A program made the translations under genes and the position numbers. From Byssothecium circinans (taxonomy: Eukaryota; Ascomycota; Dothideomycetes; Pleosporales; Massarinaceae), in NCBI GenBank assembly GCA_010015675.1, contig ML977014.1, forward strand, positions 100,800-164,799: a stretch of 64,000 bases of DNA, in the 5' to 3' direction. The notes under the pieces were generated by a model. The model was not told the origin of the DNA. It did not search any database and was given only the letters and a program-made list of their open reading frames with translations. Positions 9,455 to 21,166 of this stretch are shown piece after piece. Numbering within the stretch: the first letter of the stretch is position 1; each line of letters opens with the position of its first letter.

Positions 9455-12076
9455 ATGGCTTCGACGAGCTCCAAAATCGGCCATGGCCTTGCCAAAGTCT
9501 TGGGCATCGACCTGCATTACCGCCATGAGACTGGCTCCGACCGTGTCACTCGCGGTGAGAGTGTCTTCTCTATCAACTCTGCAGACACCTACATCGAGGA
9601 AGAGCCAGACGTGATTGAATGGATTCGCGGGGTCATTCCTTCAGGTCGTGGCCTTATCAACTACTTCATCGGCCTGTTCCCCTTCCTGAGGTGGATTACG
9701 CGTTACAATGCGCAATGGCTCATCGGCGATTTGGTAGCTGGTATGTTTATCTTCTCAGGCGAATACTCACAACGCTAATTCGAGAAGGAATCACTGTTGG
9801 CGCCGTCGTAGTCCCGCAGAGTATGGCATATGCGAAGCTGGCTCAGCTTGCTCCTGAATTTGGACTGTATTCCTCGTTTATGGGAGTCTTGATCTACTGG
9901 TTCTTTGCGACATCAAAGGATATCACCATCGGTCCCGTCGCCGTTCTTTCCACTGTCACTGGAAATGTCGTCATATCCGCAACCAAGAAGCTACCTGGCA
10001 CACCTCCCGAATCCATCGCCTCTTCATTGGCCGTTATTTCCGGCTCCATTGTGCTGTTCCTAGGCTTGATTCGCATGGGATGGATTGTCGAAGTCATCAC
10101 ACTGGCAGCCATTTCAGCCTTCATGACCGGTTCTGCGCTCAATATCGCCGTGGGTCAAATCCCTGCCATGATGGGTATCACAGGATTCTCAACCCGAGAT
10201 GCAACATACAAAGTCTTCATCAACGTCCTTAAACATCTTGGACGATCTGATTTGAACGCGGCCGTGGGATTAACGGCTTTGGTTCTTCTATATGCCATTC
10301 GTTTCACTTGCAGTGCTTTGGGAAAGCGATATCCGAGCAAGGCAAAGATGTTCTTCTTCATCAGTACCTTGAGAACCGCATTCGTTATTCTACTGTACGT
10401 GCTTGTCAGCTACCTGGCAAATCGAAACCACCGCAAGAAGCCTCTCTTCTCCACACTCGGAAATGTGCCACGAGGTACGTATCATCAAACTTCAATCCAG
10501 GACAAAATTACTGACTATATCTAGGTTTCAAGCATGCCAAGGTGCCGCCGATCACCACACCCATCATCAAGTCGTTCATCGGCGACCTGCCATCCACGGT
10601 CATTGTTCTCTTGATTGAGCACATCTCCATCTCAAAATCTTTCGGGAGGGTCAACAACTACACCATTGATCCCTCACAAGAGTTCGTAGCCATTGGTGTG
10701 ACCAACGTACTGGGTCCATTCCTGGGCGCCTATCCTGCCACAGGTTCCTTCTCCCGCACTGCCATCAAGTCCAAAGCTGGTGTGCGCACACCCTTCGCTG
10801 GTGTCATCACGGCTCTGGTCGTTCTGCTCGCCATCTATGCTCTTCCGGCTATGTTCTGGTATATTCCAAATGCCGCGCTTTCTGCTGTCATCATCCACGC
10901 AGTATTGGATCTGATTACTCCCCCAAATACGGTATATCAGTTCTGGAGGATCTCACCTTTGGAGGTTATCATCTTCTTTGCGGGTGTATTGGGTAAGTGC
11001 GAACCCCAATTCGACGCGGAATCGTACTAATAATTACAGTCACGGTTTTCTCCACCATTGAGAACGGCATCTACACAACGATTAGCGCATCCGCAGCTCT
11101 TTGGTGGTTCCGAACCTTCAAAGCACGGGGACGATTCCTCGGCAAGGCGAAGATCCACTCAGTCATTGGAGACCATCTTCTTGACCCGCGCGAAAGTGAC
11201 AAAGAGCTCGGAAACGATTCACCACGCCGTAGCCCTTCCGAGGGCGAAGACTCAGTCCGCAACGTGTTTCTGCCCATTGATCACCATGACGGTAGCAATC
11301 CTCTGATCGAGCTCGAGGATCCTTATCCGGGTATCTTTATCTATCGTTTCTCTGTTGGCTTCATCTACCCCAACGCAAATCACTACCTCGATCAGCTCGT
11401 GGCGACCGTCTTTGAAAAGACGCGACGAACAAACCCAGCCACCTACGGCAGGCTTGGAGATCGCCCATGGAATGACCCTGGTCCAAGGCGTGGTAAGGAA
11501 GTCGATACCGGCGATCACCGCCCGACATTGAAAGCCATCATTCTCGACTTCTCCGCGGTCGACAATGTCGATCTCACTTCTATTCAGAATCTTATCGACG
11601 TTCGCAACCAGCTCGACCGCCACGCCGCCCCAGATACCGTCGACTGGCACTTCTGCCATGTCAACAGCCGCTGGGCAAAGCGGGCCCTTGCAGCAGCAGG
11701 CTTCGGATATTACACACCCGAGCCCGAAGGCTCTGAAGTCCACCGTTGGAAACCCATCTTCAGTGTTGCTGAGATCGGTGGATCCCATAGTGCTGCCGCT
11801 GACGCTGAGGCGAGAGAGAACAGGAAGAGGCTCAAAACGAATGCCAAACGCGATCTTGAAGCTGCTGGCATTGAAGAGCGACTTGGGACTTCGACGCCGA
11901 GCTCAGAGGAAGATTCACTGGATAAGCAGCTGACTGCTAGCAAAGCCTATGGAACAGTCGGGGCGAAGAGTAACAAGATTGCGGTGGTACAGGGCTTGAA
12001 CAGGCCGTTGTTCCATGTCGATATCCAAGCTGCGCTTAATAGTGCATTGGCGAATGCGCAGAGGAAGTCGCATTGA
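9455..12076 (+). CDS. High-affinity sulfate permease, SulP/SLC26 family
   Basis: Plasma-membrane sulfate uptake protein of the Neurospora CYS-14 / Aspergillus SB type, the entry step of sulfur assimilation. Exons 9455-9740, 9788-10474, 10525-10992 and 11040-12076 (introns 47, 50 and 47 bp; GTATG, GTACG and GTAAG donors) encode 825 residues. A polar N terminus of about 75 residues is followed by the SulP core with 10-12 membrane segments, including the signature ITVGAVVVPQSMAYAKLAQLAPEFGLYSSFMG. A STAS domain follows (YPGIFIYRFSVGFIYPNANHYLDQL ... LKAIILDFSAVDNVDLTSIQNL), then a long charged tail with a Ser-rich linker. The ATG at 9455 is in good context (CCGCCATGG). Length and domain order are normal. 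Sulfur-repressible expression is known for the family but is not visible here. Confidence 0.93.
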
Positions 12077-12748
12077 TCGACGATGGTCCGAGAATGTACT
12101 GACGGTTTGTTGCTTCATTAGTATATATAGATATGATTCCCCGATGTAACATTATTGGCACTATCGCGCCTTGACAATCATACATCCATATGAGTGGTTC
12201 ACTTGTTGTGACACAGAAGGAGCGGAAACGTACATGTAGTGACCTCGGGAACGACTCTGCCACGTGCCAGATTTAATATGCCAAGCCCGAATGGTTGATC
12301 TAACCACCTAAGTCTAGCGTCCTTCGGTGTCTCCAAACTCGGAGCTAAGGTATCCAGATCGCGCATCGTGTCCTTTATTCAGCCGAACGAGCAACTTTTA
12401 TATCGCGACACCTTGCTCTTCTGTATCATGTTACAGAGACGTTAGCACAAACCGGTGCCTTCTTTCACTCTCTTTACTCACGTTTGGTTCCAATTGCCCT
12501 TCAGTGAAAGCTTGAGGAACATTTCAAGACGAGCTTCCAGCTTCCTTTCCCGAGATACCTTACGTAGCGGAGTGAACTGAATCGAGGTACGGGAACGGAA
12601 CAACCTGGCGGAGCAGGGATACAAACGACGGAAACCTACTTAACGCGCCTATCCTTCCGCTCACATTACGAATCCTCAGCTTTCGGCTTCGAACTTTCGC
12701 CGCAACCTCCCCTTCGCCTCCGCAAGCACAAGTTGCAGATAAGCTACC
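12077..12748. other. Intergenic between the sulfate permease and ERV46
   Basis: Terminator of the permease and promoter of ERV46. No gene-like frame. Confidence 0.5.
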
Positions 12749-14301
12749 ATGCCGGCCAAATCGCGCTTCGGGCGCCTTGACGCCTTCACAAAGACAGTCG
12801 AAGATGCAAAGATACGGACAACATCGGGCGGGGTCATCACGATCGCGAGTATACTGGTCATCCTGTGGTTGACGTGGAGTGAGTGGGCAGACTTTAGAAG
12901 AGTGACGGTCAGGCCTGAGTTGGTGGTTGACAAGGGAAGAGGTACGTATGCTTGTGTTGAGGGAGGGAGGAACTAGGTGTTCAGTTGGACACAGACTGGA
13001 TAGTGATGGCATGGGGACGTAGAAGAAGGGTGACGCGAAGAGCAATAATAAAGGACAAAGCTGACTGGCTTGTAGGCGAGAAGATGGAGATTTCGATGAA
13101 CATTTCCTTTCCCCGCATGCCGTGCGAGCTGCTCACACTCGATGTCATGGACGTCTCTGGCGAATTACAAATGGGTGTCCACCATGGTGTGAACAAGGTG
13201 CGATTGTCGCCCGAGAGCGAGGGCAGCCATGTCATCGAAACCAAGTCGCTGGACCTGTGAGTACATCCACCACCAGACGCACAGCCTTTCTAATAACAAC
13301 GCAGCCACGCTGATCAAGCCTCCCACCTCGACCCCAACTACTGTGGTGAATGTTTCGGTGCGCCCGCCCCTCCCAGCGCTTCCAAGCCCGGTTGCTGCAA
13401 CACCTGCGACGACGTGCGGGAAGCCTACGCCTCCATCTCTTGGTCCTTTGGTCGCGGCGAAGGTGTTGAGCAGTGCGAGCGTGAACACTACGCCGAACAT
13501 CTCGATGAGCAGCGGAAGGAAGGTTGTCGTCTTGAGGGCAGCATTCGTGTCAACAAGGTCATTGGAAACTTCCATATTGCACCAGGAAAGTCTTTTTCAA
13601 ACGGAAACCTCCACGTCCACGACCTCGAGAACTACTTCAAGGACGAGACTCACACGTTTACGCACAAGATCCACCATCTGCGCTTCGGACCGCAACTCAG
13701 CGAGGCCGTGATCAAGGATATGCAGAACAAGCACGCGAACACTGGACCAGGCGGCTGGACGAATCACCACATCAACCCGCTTGATGACACCGAGCAACAG
13801 ACAAACGAGAAGGCATACAATTTCATGTATTTCGTCAAGGTGGTCAGCACGGCATACCTACCCTTGGGCTGGGAAAAGGAGGCCGATAAGCCGGGCAGAC
13901 ATGACCAGGTCTTGGGTGCTACGATCGATCAGACGTACAAGGGCAGCGTCGAGACGCATCAGTACTCCGTTACGTCGCACAAGCGGAATTTGGCTGGTGG
14001 CAATGATGAGGAGGCTGGGCATAAGGAGAGGATACATGCCCGTGGTGGCATTCCGGGCGTGTTCTTCTCTTATGTAAGTTTTCTCAAATCCATTCTCAAA
14101 GGTTCGCATGAATGGTGTTAACCTTGAACTCAGGATATCTCCCCCATGAAAGTCATCAACCGCGAGGAGCGCACCAAGACTTTCTCAAGCTTCCTTGTCG
14201 GTCTCTGCGCTGTCATCGGCGGCACGCTTACGGTTGCCGCGGCCGTCGATCGTGCGTTGTACGAGGGCGCGAATAAGATTAAGAAGATGCACTCGAATTA
14301 G
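12749..14301 (+). CDS. ERV46: COPII vesicle cargo-receptor subunit Erv46/ERGIC-3
   Basis: Membrane protein that cycles between ER and Golgi in complex with Erv41 and helps retrieve and package cargo. Exons 12749-12941, 13076-13256, 13305-14073 and 14134-14301 give 436 residues (yeast protein about 415). The N terminus RFGRLDAFTKTVEDAKIRTTSGGVITIASILVILWLTWSEW is the ERGIC_N start with the first membrane span. The lumenal domain has the Erv46 cysteine signature CGECFGA ... GCCNTCDDVREAY. The second span (SSFLVGLCAVIGGTLTVAAAV) follows, with a short cytosolic KKMHSN tail. Introns are 134, 48 and 60 bp with canonical ends; the first is unusually long for this window. Confidence 0.94.
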
Positions 14302-17300
14302 AAGTGAGTCTGCATCTATCTTTCTTTTCCGCCCTCTTCCTGTGATCTGCGTTCTTATCGGCATTTCCTCGCTTGTTTCCTTCGGCATTTGTTTGGTGTT
14401 TTTGCGTGGCGTTCAGGGTGCTTGAAAGGGGATTCGAAGATGGGTAGACTCTGTACGCACTTTGGAGGACGATGTGTTGTGACGGGATGGGAAGGACAGG
14501 ACATGTGGATATGAACAGGAGGCGTCGATGGAGTGAAGTCGAAGCAGGGCAATGTGTACATTTAGTCAAGACGATGCATATAACGGGCGGGTAGTGGCAT
14601 ACTCGAGGCGAAAGTAGCTTTGTGTGAGGGGATCAAAAGATTTCAATATTAGTGAGACTTTGGTTGAATTTGTTCGGCGTGCTTCTGCTGCGCCCCGCGG
14701 CTCTGTTGTTGAAATGATGGACACGCTTCGTGTAGTTTTGATTGAGGAAGCGATATTGAAAGCCCACCAGTGCTTGCTGTGATCTGAAATACGATGCTGA
14801 TGATTTTGCATGATGATGCTGAACAAAAGTCGCTTCGTCCCATCCCATTCCATCTCACGTCCCCTTCTTCCTTCGCCAGGGGAAAGTATAAAAGAAAGCC
14901 TCTCAGCTCCATAAAGCCTTCACTACTTCTCTCAATTCCATGTTGTTTAGACCTCGGGGTCCCTGAAGAATATGTGGGAAGAATTGATGTGTTGTTCTCT
15001 TGGGCCTTGGTACACTAAAATTCAATACTACCTTCCACCATGTGCATAGGCGCCTCTGGATCCATTGTTCTTTCTCCCTTTCAAAAACAGAACACCAAAA
15101 ACAGAATAGCGATGATTAGGGGGGTGTGCTGGGAGGAGTCTGCGGCTCGGTTTTCAAAAAGACGTGATCGTCAGCGACGTGCTGCGGCCCTTGGCTGGGA
15201 CCGGAACGGACGAGAAACGGGTGTTGTGTCCTGGAATGTTTTGAGGGGATGTCGAAAACAGAAAAAAAAGTACTTTTGATGTGGTGGATTGCTTTCGTGG
15301 TTAAAAATTTGACCTTGGCGAGAATGATGGGAGGGAGATGGAGGTGGACGTCAAGAAAAGAAAACTAGAGATGTGTATGGTGGAGCAGACTTTCCGATAC
15401 CAACGATAAAGAAAAAGATGCCTTGTTCTTTGGAGCAAGAGAAAGAGGTTGGGGGACCTTATGGTGTCGAGTTCTCGCTGGCCTTCCACTGGTATTTTCG
15501 ACGGGTTCAGAAACCGAGAAAAAGAAAACCAGTCAATAGTCATGGGATCTTGTTCCTCCGCTGGCGCTGGACTGAAATCTTCCACCCAAGGTTCTACGGT
15601 TTTCGGAATGAGGCGGGCTCCGAGTCATGAGTGTTTTTCTGTTCGACAAAAAGCAAGAGAACCTAGGAATATGATAGAACCAGTCCCGAAGTGTCCCTCG
15701 ACAGATCTACGACAGTCTTGAAGATAATGAAGCATTCTCCACACTTCTCTAAAATCAAATAGCTCCCGACAAGATGTCGAGGAAACAAACCCATGACCTA
15801 AAGGAATCATGGAAGCGTCTTCCTCTGCCTCTGGACTGTGAAGGAGAAAGTGCGGAAATAAAAAACGATCAGCTAGCCATGCATGTGGCACTTGCACCTT
15901 TGGGGAAATTGAAGAAGAATACTTCTACACTCGCTTAGATGGAGTTGGACGAGCTCGTGCTTTCTCTAAAACATGGCCAATGTTTTGGGGAACGGAAGAC
16001 CTGCTGGTGCTTCGCGGGCCACAAGAAAAAATCTCTCAGCCAACGGGAGAATCCTCGATGGCTGATACCGATGAGCGGAGACGCAACTCCTGGGGTATGA
16101 TGTTATCCCCTTTGTTGAGATACCTGAGACGAAAAATCAAGTGTTCAAGGCGCAAGTGTGCCTGCAAAACAGTGGACGAAAACTCCAAAAAAAATATCGT
16201 TATGGCGTCTGTTCTCAAGTACGACCTTTAAAAATTCCAACAAGGAGGTGAACATGGAGGATCTGGATGACTCCGTATCTAAAAGATGCAGCATTAAGGC
16301 ATAATGGAAAGGCAGAAAGTTGATGAAATATCATAAAGAGTCCGGCCGTCTCTAAAATCACTTCCATTCTACTGGATGGAAGGGACCCGTTCTTCAAAAT
16401 CGCACACAACGAGGAGGTATGGTTGGCTTCTTTTCGCAAAAGTACAGTTTTATTCGAAAAAGAGGTTGACTAACGGATCATGTTGTGTGTGAGAGACTCC
16501 TGCCTCGTCAAAAAAAATTCCGGGATCAGAATCATATATTCGACGATACCATGTCGGGTGCTTTAGTTCTCTTGACTTTAATTATCTCCATATCAATTTT
16601 TTAGAACAACGTCCGAAAAACTGACACAGAAGGGAAGGCATGTGACTGGAACTATCTCTTACCGAAGCAATATTATCGAACAAATCGTTATCCCCAATTG
16701 TTAATGTGACAAAAGTCTGGCCACCATTCACAATATTTTGAGATATGGAAGAGTGGAGAACATGAGAGTAGAGCATGGTCACCTGCTACATTATTCCATG
16801 TTATTACGGAGTTAGGAGGTGTATTCCTCTGGTATACAATGTCGAGAATACCTTCCACACTTCTAATGGAACCAAGGGTGGATTTTTAGCACTTAAAACA
16901 CGAAATTCGACGTATATGTGGAGATAGCGACTTGGTTATTTCCGACACACAGCTTTTCCGAATGGAACTGAGAGGTTGATTTTTGATCTATTTAAGAATG
17001 CATTCAAATAACCATGATATAAACAATGAACGCTGCGCCGAAATGTAGTGTCGAGGCACTGAAACCGCATCATCAATGAACTCATGTGGAGCCTCTCGTG
17101 TTGAGCAGTGCTTTGTACAGTCCCAGAAATGTGATAGCGGAAAATTATGTCGAGTTTTGTCTTCCTTGTGGCTTATTTCGAGATCATAAAGAACACTTAA
17201 GAATCGAACCACAGAATCGCATGACAGTCATGAACATGTGAGCGCGAGGAGCGAACCAGCGTCAGGCTCTGGATCATTTTTTTTTGGATGAGCCTACTAT

Positions 17301-17768
17301 GAGGAGAGCTGTTGGAAGAGTTCGTACCTAGTCAATGGTACAATGCTGTACTTATGATGATGCTGAAGCTCATCGGTATCTTTGACCCAATGCCCTCATG
17401 CGGGACTAAGCTTTGGAAAGGAAACTCATGCAGATGCTGAGCAGGAATGAGGGTGATTATAGACCGTGAAGAGAATTGTTTCACTATATTTGAAATAGGG
17501 CAGTGGTCGGATGTTGTTTGGGTTCCACTGAGTGCGGAGCTCCGCACTCTACAGAGATGCAGTCTTATACACATTGACCTCACCACTTCGAAGTGTAAAC
17601 GCGCGAAAACGCACAGCAACGCACTGATAAACATGATCATTAAATAAAAATCTATCATTACACCTTTATGCTAACAAGGCAGTAGCTAGAGACTTCTGCA
17701 AAATAGATGCCAACCATGTCCACCAAAATACCCAAGCACCACCCTCAGCTCCCCTCACTCAAATCGCC
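14302..17768. other. 3.4-kb gene-empty, lower-GC stretch
   Basis: No open frame over about 110 codons and none resembling a protein. The part from about 15,300 to 17,650 looks AT-richer than the flanks. Short motifs recur (TGTCGAG near 15,466, 15,775, 16,840, 17,050 and 17,150; TCTCTAAAA near 15,745, 15,963 and 16,350). It could be a decayed repeat, a long non-coding transcript or simple spacer. Confidence 0.45.
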
Positions 17769-18763
17769 ATGTTCTCCGCCCTCTGGACCCAAACCTTCCC
17801 ACCCAAGCCCACCTTCACCACCTCTTCCATCCCACGCAACAGTGGCACCTCAAAAATTCTCCTCATAACCGGCGCCAAACCAAGGCATACGCCTCGAACT
17901 AGTAAAACTTCTCTATCCCACCGTCGCAACCATCTACCTAGCCGGACGCTCAGAACCCGAACCAAAGCCGCTATCAACGACGTCATCGCCTCATTTGACA
18001 CTGCACCGGAAAACCTGCGGTCCTCAAGCCGCTCCTCTTGGACTTGAGCGATTTGAGCACTATCAAAGGCTTAGCCGCCGCATTCGCCGCGCAGGAAAGG
18101 AAGTTGGATGTTTTGTGGAATAACGCTAGTGTTGGCGGGATACCGGATGTTGGACCTACGAAACAAGGGATCGAAGGGAATGTGGGCGTGAATTGTATAC
18201 CACCGTTGCTGTTCACGCAGGAACTTCTCCCGCAGTTACAAGAAGCTGTGCGCATGACGACGGAAGCGGGGAGTGTTCGTGTCCTCTGGACTGGATCCTT
18301 GACAATCGAACAGGTGGCTCCGAAAGGCGGCGAAATCGACTACTCTGCCCTTGAAAGGCCCACCAAAACCCCCGACTATGGATTCGACTACGCCGTCCCC
18401 AAACTAGGGAACTAGTACCTTGCTGCCGAGGCCGCTGAGTGCTGGGGAAGGGCTTATGGGATCGTGAGTCTTTTCTTGAATCCGGGCAATGTGTACACGA
18501 GTATGTATTCGCAATTGAAGCGGTCTTGGGTGACGAGGATGGTTTTGGGGTTGATGTTGTCGGAGCCGATGATGGGGGCGTATACGTTGTTGTGTGCGGG
18601 ATTACAAATGACGTTGGGTCAGAGATGGGAATTGGGGGGTATATTCAGCCGTTTGGGGTGTTGGCAGGGAAATGGCAGGGAAGACATTTATAAGGGTATT
18701 GAGGAAGGCGAGGCGATGAAGTTTAAGGAGCGGTGTGAGGGGATACACAGGCCGCATGTTTAG
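17769..18763 (+). pseudogene. Broken short-chain dehydrogenase/reductase (Rossmann fold)
   Basis: Pieces of one SDR lie in order in shifting frames. They are: start MFSALWTQTFPPKPTF and ILLITGA (nucleotide-binding strand); NQGIRLELVKLLYPTVATIYLAGRSEPEPK after a one-base shift near 17,877; AAINDVIASFDTAPENL after another near 17,965; LKPLLLDLSDLSTIKGLAAAFAAQERKLDVLWNNASVGG after a third near 18,020 (NNAG-type motif); then WTGS and YAVPK, matching the catalytic Ser and Tyr-x3-Lys. A TAG at 18,413-18,415 stands between KLGN and YLAAEAA, where relatives usually have a tryptophan. The frame continues to LNPGNVYTSMY and shifts again near 18,640 (GYIQPFGVLAGKWQG). At least four shifts and one nonsense codon make it non-functional. 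Relatives are the retinol-dehydrogenase-like fungal SDRs; the substrate is unknown. Confidence 0.85.
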
Positions 18764-19226
18764 GAGTTTCGTATTTCTTCGCAAGTTGTTGGCTGGAAAG
18801 AACCTGTTCAGAGCAAGTTTCGTCTGCATATAACCTGCACAAGCCAGTCCCGCGGGAAGATGATTTTAAGAAATAAGCTGCCAATACTCGTGTCGTCGTG
18901 AAAGCCCTGGGATGAAGTAAACTGTTAGGTACTGAGTCCCTCCGAGATAAGTTTTGCGGAGTTTAGTTGTCAGCTTATTGTTTCGAGCTATTACTACCAC
19001 AAGAGCCAGTTTAGCGTAGAGCGCTCATGCAATCCGATGCAACCGTCCAAAGTTCCAGTCTCGTGAAGCTGTCCCAGGCTGGCATTGCCAAAAATAACTT
19101 TCGTCTAGATCGTCATCATCGAAGCTATTGTCTGGATCCCAGAGACTCAAGTTAGTAAAGCTCAACCAGAGACATCAGTATGCGGTGTACCTGCCGGTGG
19201 CCAACACATCAATGTGCCTGCGGGGC
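18764..19226. other. Intergenic with repeat copy B
   Basis: Contains the diverged repeat at 18925-19008 and no gene-like frame. Confidence 0.5.
18925..19008 (+). repeat. Diverged dispersed repeat, copy B
   Basis: Partner of 4925-5007, in the same orientation. In the tail blocks CTACTGTGAGGGCCA and CTACCACAAGAGCCA all five differences are transitions, as expected after repeat-induced point mutation or long deamination decay. Confidence 0.55.
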
Positions 19227-20624
19227 TCACGTACAGGTATCGAGGACATCACCGCCTCCCATTATACATCCATTATATTCAATCAACAATCTTCGTCCGA
19301 CTGCACTAGTCACCTCGACTCCCTCTCCAAAACGGTCCCTCAACGTCCCAGCCAGTTCCGTAACGATACCACCATTCACAGAGTCATCTCCTTCAAATCC
19401 GAAGAGCTTGATACTCTTTAGCATAGGCCAATCAGCCTTCTCAAGTATTGCCGGTAGTACAATCTGCGTAAAGCGCTGGTACCCGTTGCCAAGCGCGTGG
19501 ATCGACATAAACTCCTCGTTGTTCGTGCCGTCGGGCTCATCTTCGTCGCCAATAGGACGCTGATCGAGTGTGAGATGGGTGAGTGTTGGCCGATGTTTAC
19601 GGATCAGAGATGCCCACTCCTCAAGCACTTGTCCTTCTGATTCAATATCGTAGGAGATTTCGATATTGCAGATTTCTTCCAAGTCCCCTTGACATGGCCG
19701 GCAGAGCGACAGGCAAGCCAATGGAGGCATGTCAGATATTACTTGCTGGGTAAGACAAGCTAAAGATCGAGGAGCTGGTGTCTCGTCCTTGTTGATGCAT
19801 TCTGGTGTCTTGTCTCGTATTACCGCTAACTGGAGCTCGGTCAAGTTTGGAGCGCTCTGGCAAAGGTACCGCACGAATTCTGCTGGCAGGTATCCTCGTA
19901 GTTTGAGAGTCTTGAGTTTCGACATCGCCAACGATGGCCGTTCGAAGGATATGAAGTCGAAACCCTCCTGGTTCGGGGGATATGCTGATATGTCCAGATA
20001 CTCGAGGTTGATGAAAGTAGCAATGGCATTCCATGGATCCAACACTGAGCCTTCGTCGACGATCAATTTAGTATCCCCTCTAGTGATAGGTAGACACAAC
20101 CATTGCACTAAGCTCGCCAGGTACTTGGTACGATGCTCATTCTTGGTAGCACGAAATACATCGAAGAAGGTGCTTGATCGTTTATAATTATCCCTCCCCA
20201 TATAGTATGCAATAGTCTCATTGTCTATATGAGCAAGGATGGAAGAAGCCGCAGTGGGGTTAGAGACTTGTTCCATGTAGGGTCGCTCCAGGCTAGCCTC
20301 CTCTTCCCGCAGTTCTGGGTAAGCATAATCTTCGTGGAAGGAGATTCTGTGCAGCTCAATCCGAGACCAGAGGATCGGTTCTAAGAGCTTTTGGTAGGAG
20401 CGTGAGACGCGTATGAGTTGGGCCAGGTCATGGTGTCGAAGGTGCTTGACGACCTCCGCGAAGAGCTCGGCCGGGAGGGTATCGATTGGAGATAGCATAG
20501 GTGATTCTGAGGCAGTACTCTTCAGAGCGACATGCAACGACAACACCTTGAACGCATTTGACGCAGTTCGAAGCAAAGAAAGGTATTCCACGCTTAGAAA
20601 CTGGGGGCGAGGCCGTTTCAGCAA
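19227..20624 (-). CDS. F-box protein, uncharacterised
   Basis: Single-exon frame of 465 codons. An F-box is clear at residues 46-92, from IDTLPAELFAEVVKHLRHHDLAQLIRVSRSYQKLL, which in this family binds Skp1 of SCF ubiquitin ligases. The remainder has leucine-rich, LRR-like spacing (LEYLDISAYPP, LKTLKLRGYLP, LTELQLAVI, LTHLTLDQRP, LKSIKLFGFEG), the probable substrate-binding part. The first ATG (20,624) gives a 42-residue extension before the F-box; the ATG at 20,498 (MLSPIDTLPAEL) is the more usual position for fungal F-box proteins and may be the true start (423 residues). The substrate is unknown. It is intact although the neighbours on both sides are degenerate. Confidence 0.82.
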   Translation of the reverse strand: MLKRPRPQFLSVEYLSLLRTASNAFKVLSLHVALKSTASESPMLSPIDTLPAELFAEVVKHLRHHDLAQLIRVSRSYQKLLEPILWSRIELHRISFHEDYAYPELREEEASLERPYMEQVSNPTAASSILAHIDNETIAYYMGRDNYKRSSTFFDVFRATKNEHRTKYLASLVQWLCLPITRGDTKLIVDEGSVLDPWNAIATFINLEYLDISAYPPNQEGFDFISFERPSLAMSKLKTLKLRGYLPAEFVRYLCQSAPNLTELQLAVIRDKTPECINKDETPAPRSLACLTQQVISDMPPLACLSLCRPCQGDLEEICNIEISYDIESEGQVLEEWASLIRKHRPTLTHLTLDQRPIGDEDEPDGTNNEEFMSIHALGNGYQRFTQIVLPAILEKADWPMLKSIKLFGFEGDDSVNGGIVTELAGTLRDRFGEGVEVTSAVGRRLLIEYNGCIMGGGDVLDTCT

Positions 20625-21166
20625 TAGAGGTGGGTAGTGAGCGAGGAGGATTTAGGCGGCGGTACGCTGCTTACATAATCTCGCGTCCAACACCACCTTG
20701 TCTTCCGAGGTCCAGATTTTTTCAACACCAGACTCTCACAAGAATGCCTGCCAGCCTCATACACTACTAAGCTCAGTAGTAAGTTTTTGTCCTATTTTAC
20801 ACCACAAGGCATTCGTCTCCCACTCGTCCCTATTACGCTCAACCCTTCTTGTTCCGTCGAGAATTTGCTACCTGATGAGGACTATTGTCCCTCTCCCACA
20901 GAAGCCGAAGCGATGGGGAAGAATGCCCAAGCAAGTGGCATCCTCGGGCCAGCGTTATCCCAGGCGATGCCCGATGAGACCGGAGCACCGGGCAGTTCTC
21001 GCCAGGTTTGAGGACAATTGAGGTGCACCCAAGCTCCCTTGCAGGTGACCCTTCAGCGGTGACTGCCAAGTTTATCTGGACCTCTTTGCAATTTAGGATC
21101 TTCATACAGCTGGGTGGAGTTTGACGGTCCGAACGGGAGACGAATTCGTCAAGTCAGCTAAGCATT
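20625..21166. other. Intergenic between the F-box gene and the FHA relic
   Basis: Promoter side of the F-box gene. Only short frames of no recognisable kind. Confidence 0.5.

Noticed and set aside
17195..17260. Possible minus-strand tRNA T-arm (GGTTCGATTC on the reverse strand near 17,206)
   Set aside because: The flanking five bases do not pair, and no acceptor stem or anticodon arm can be fitted.
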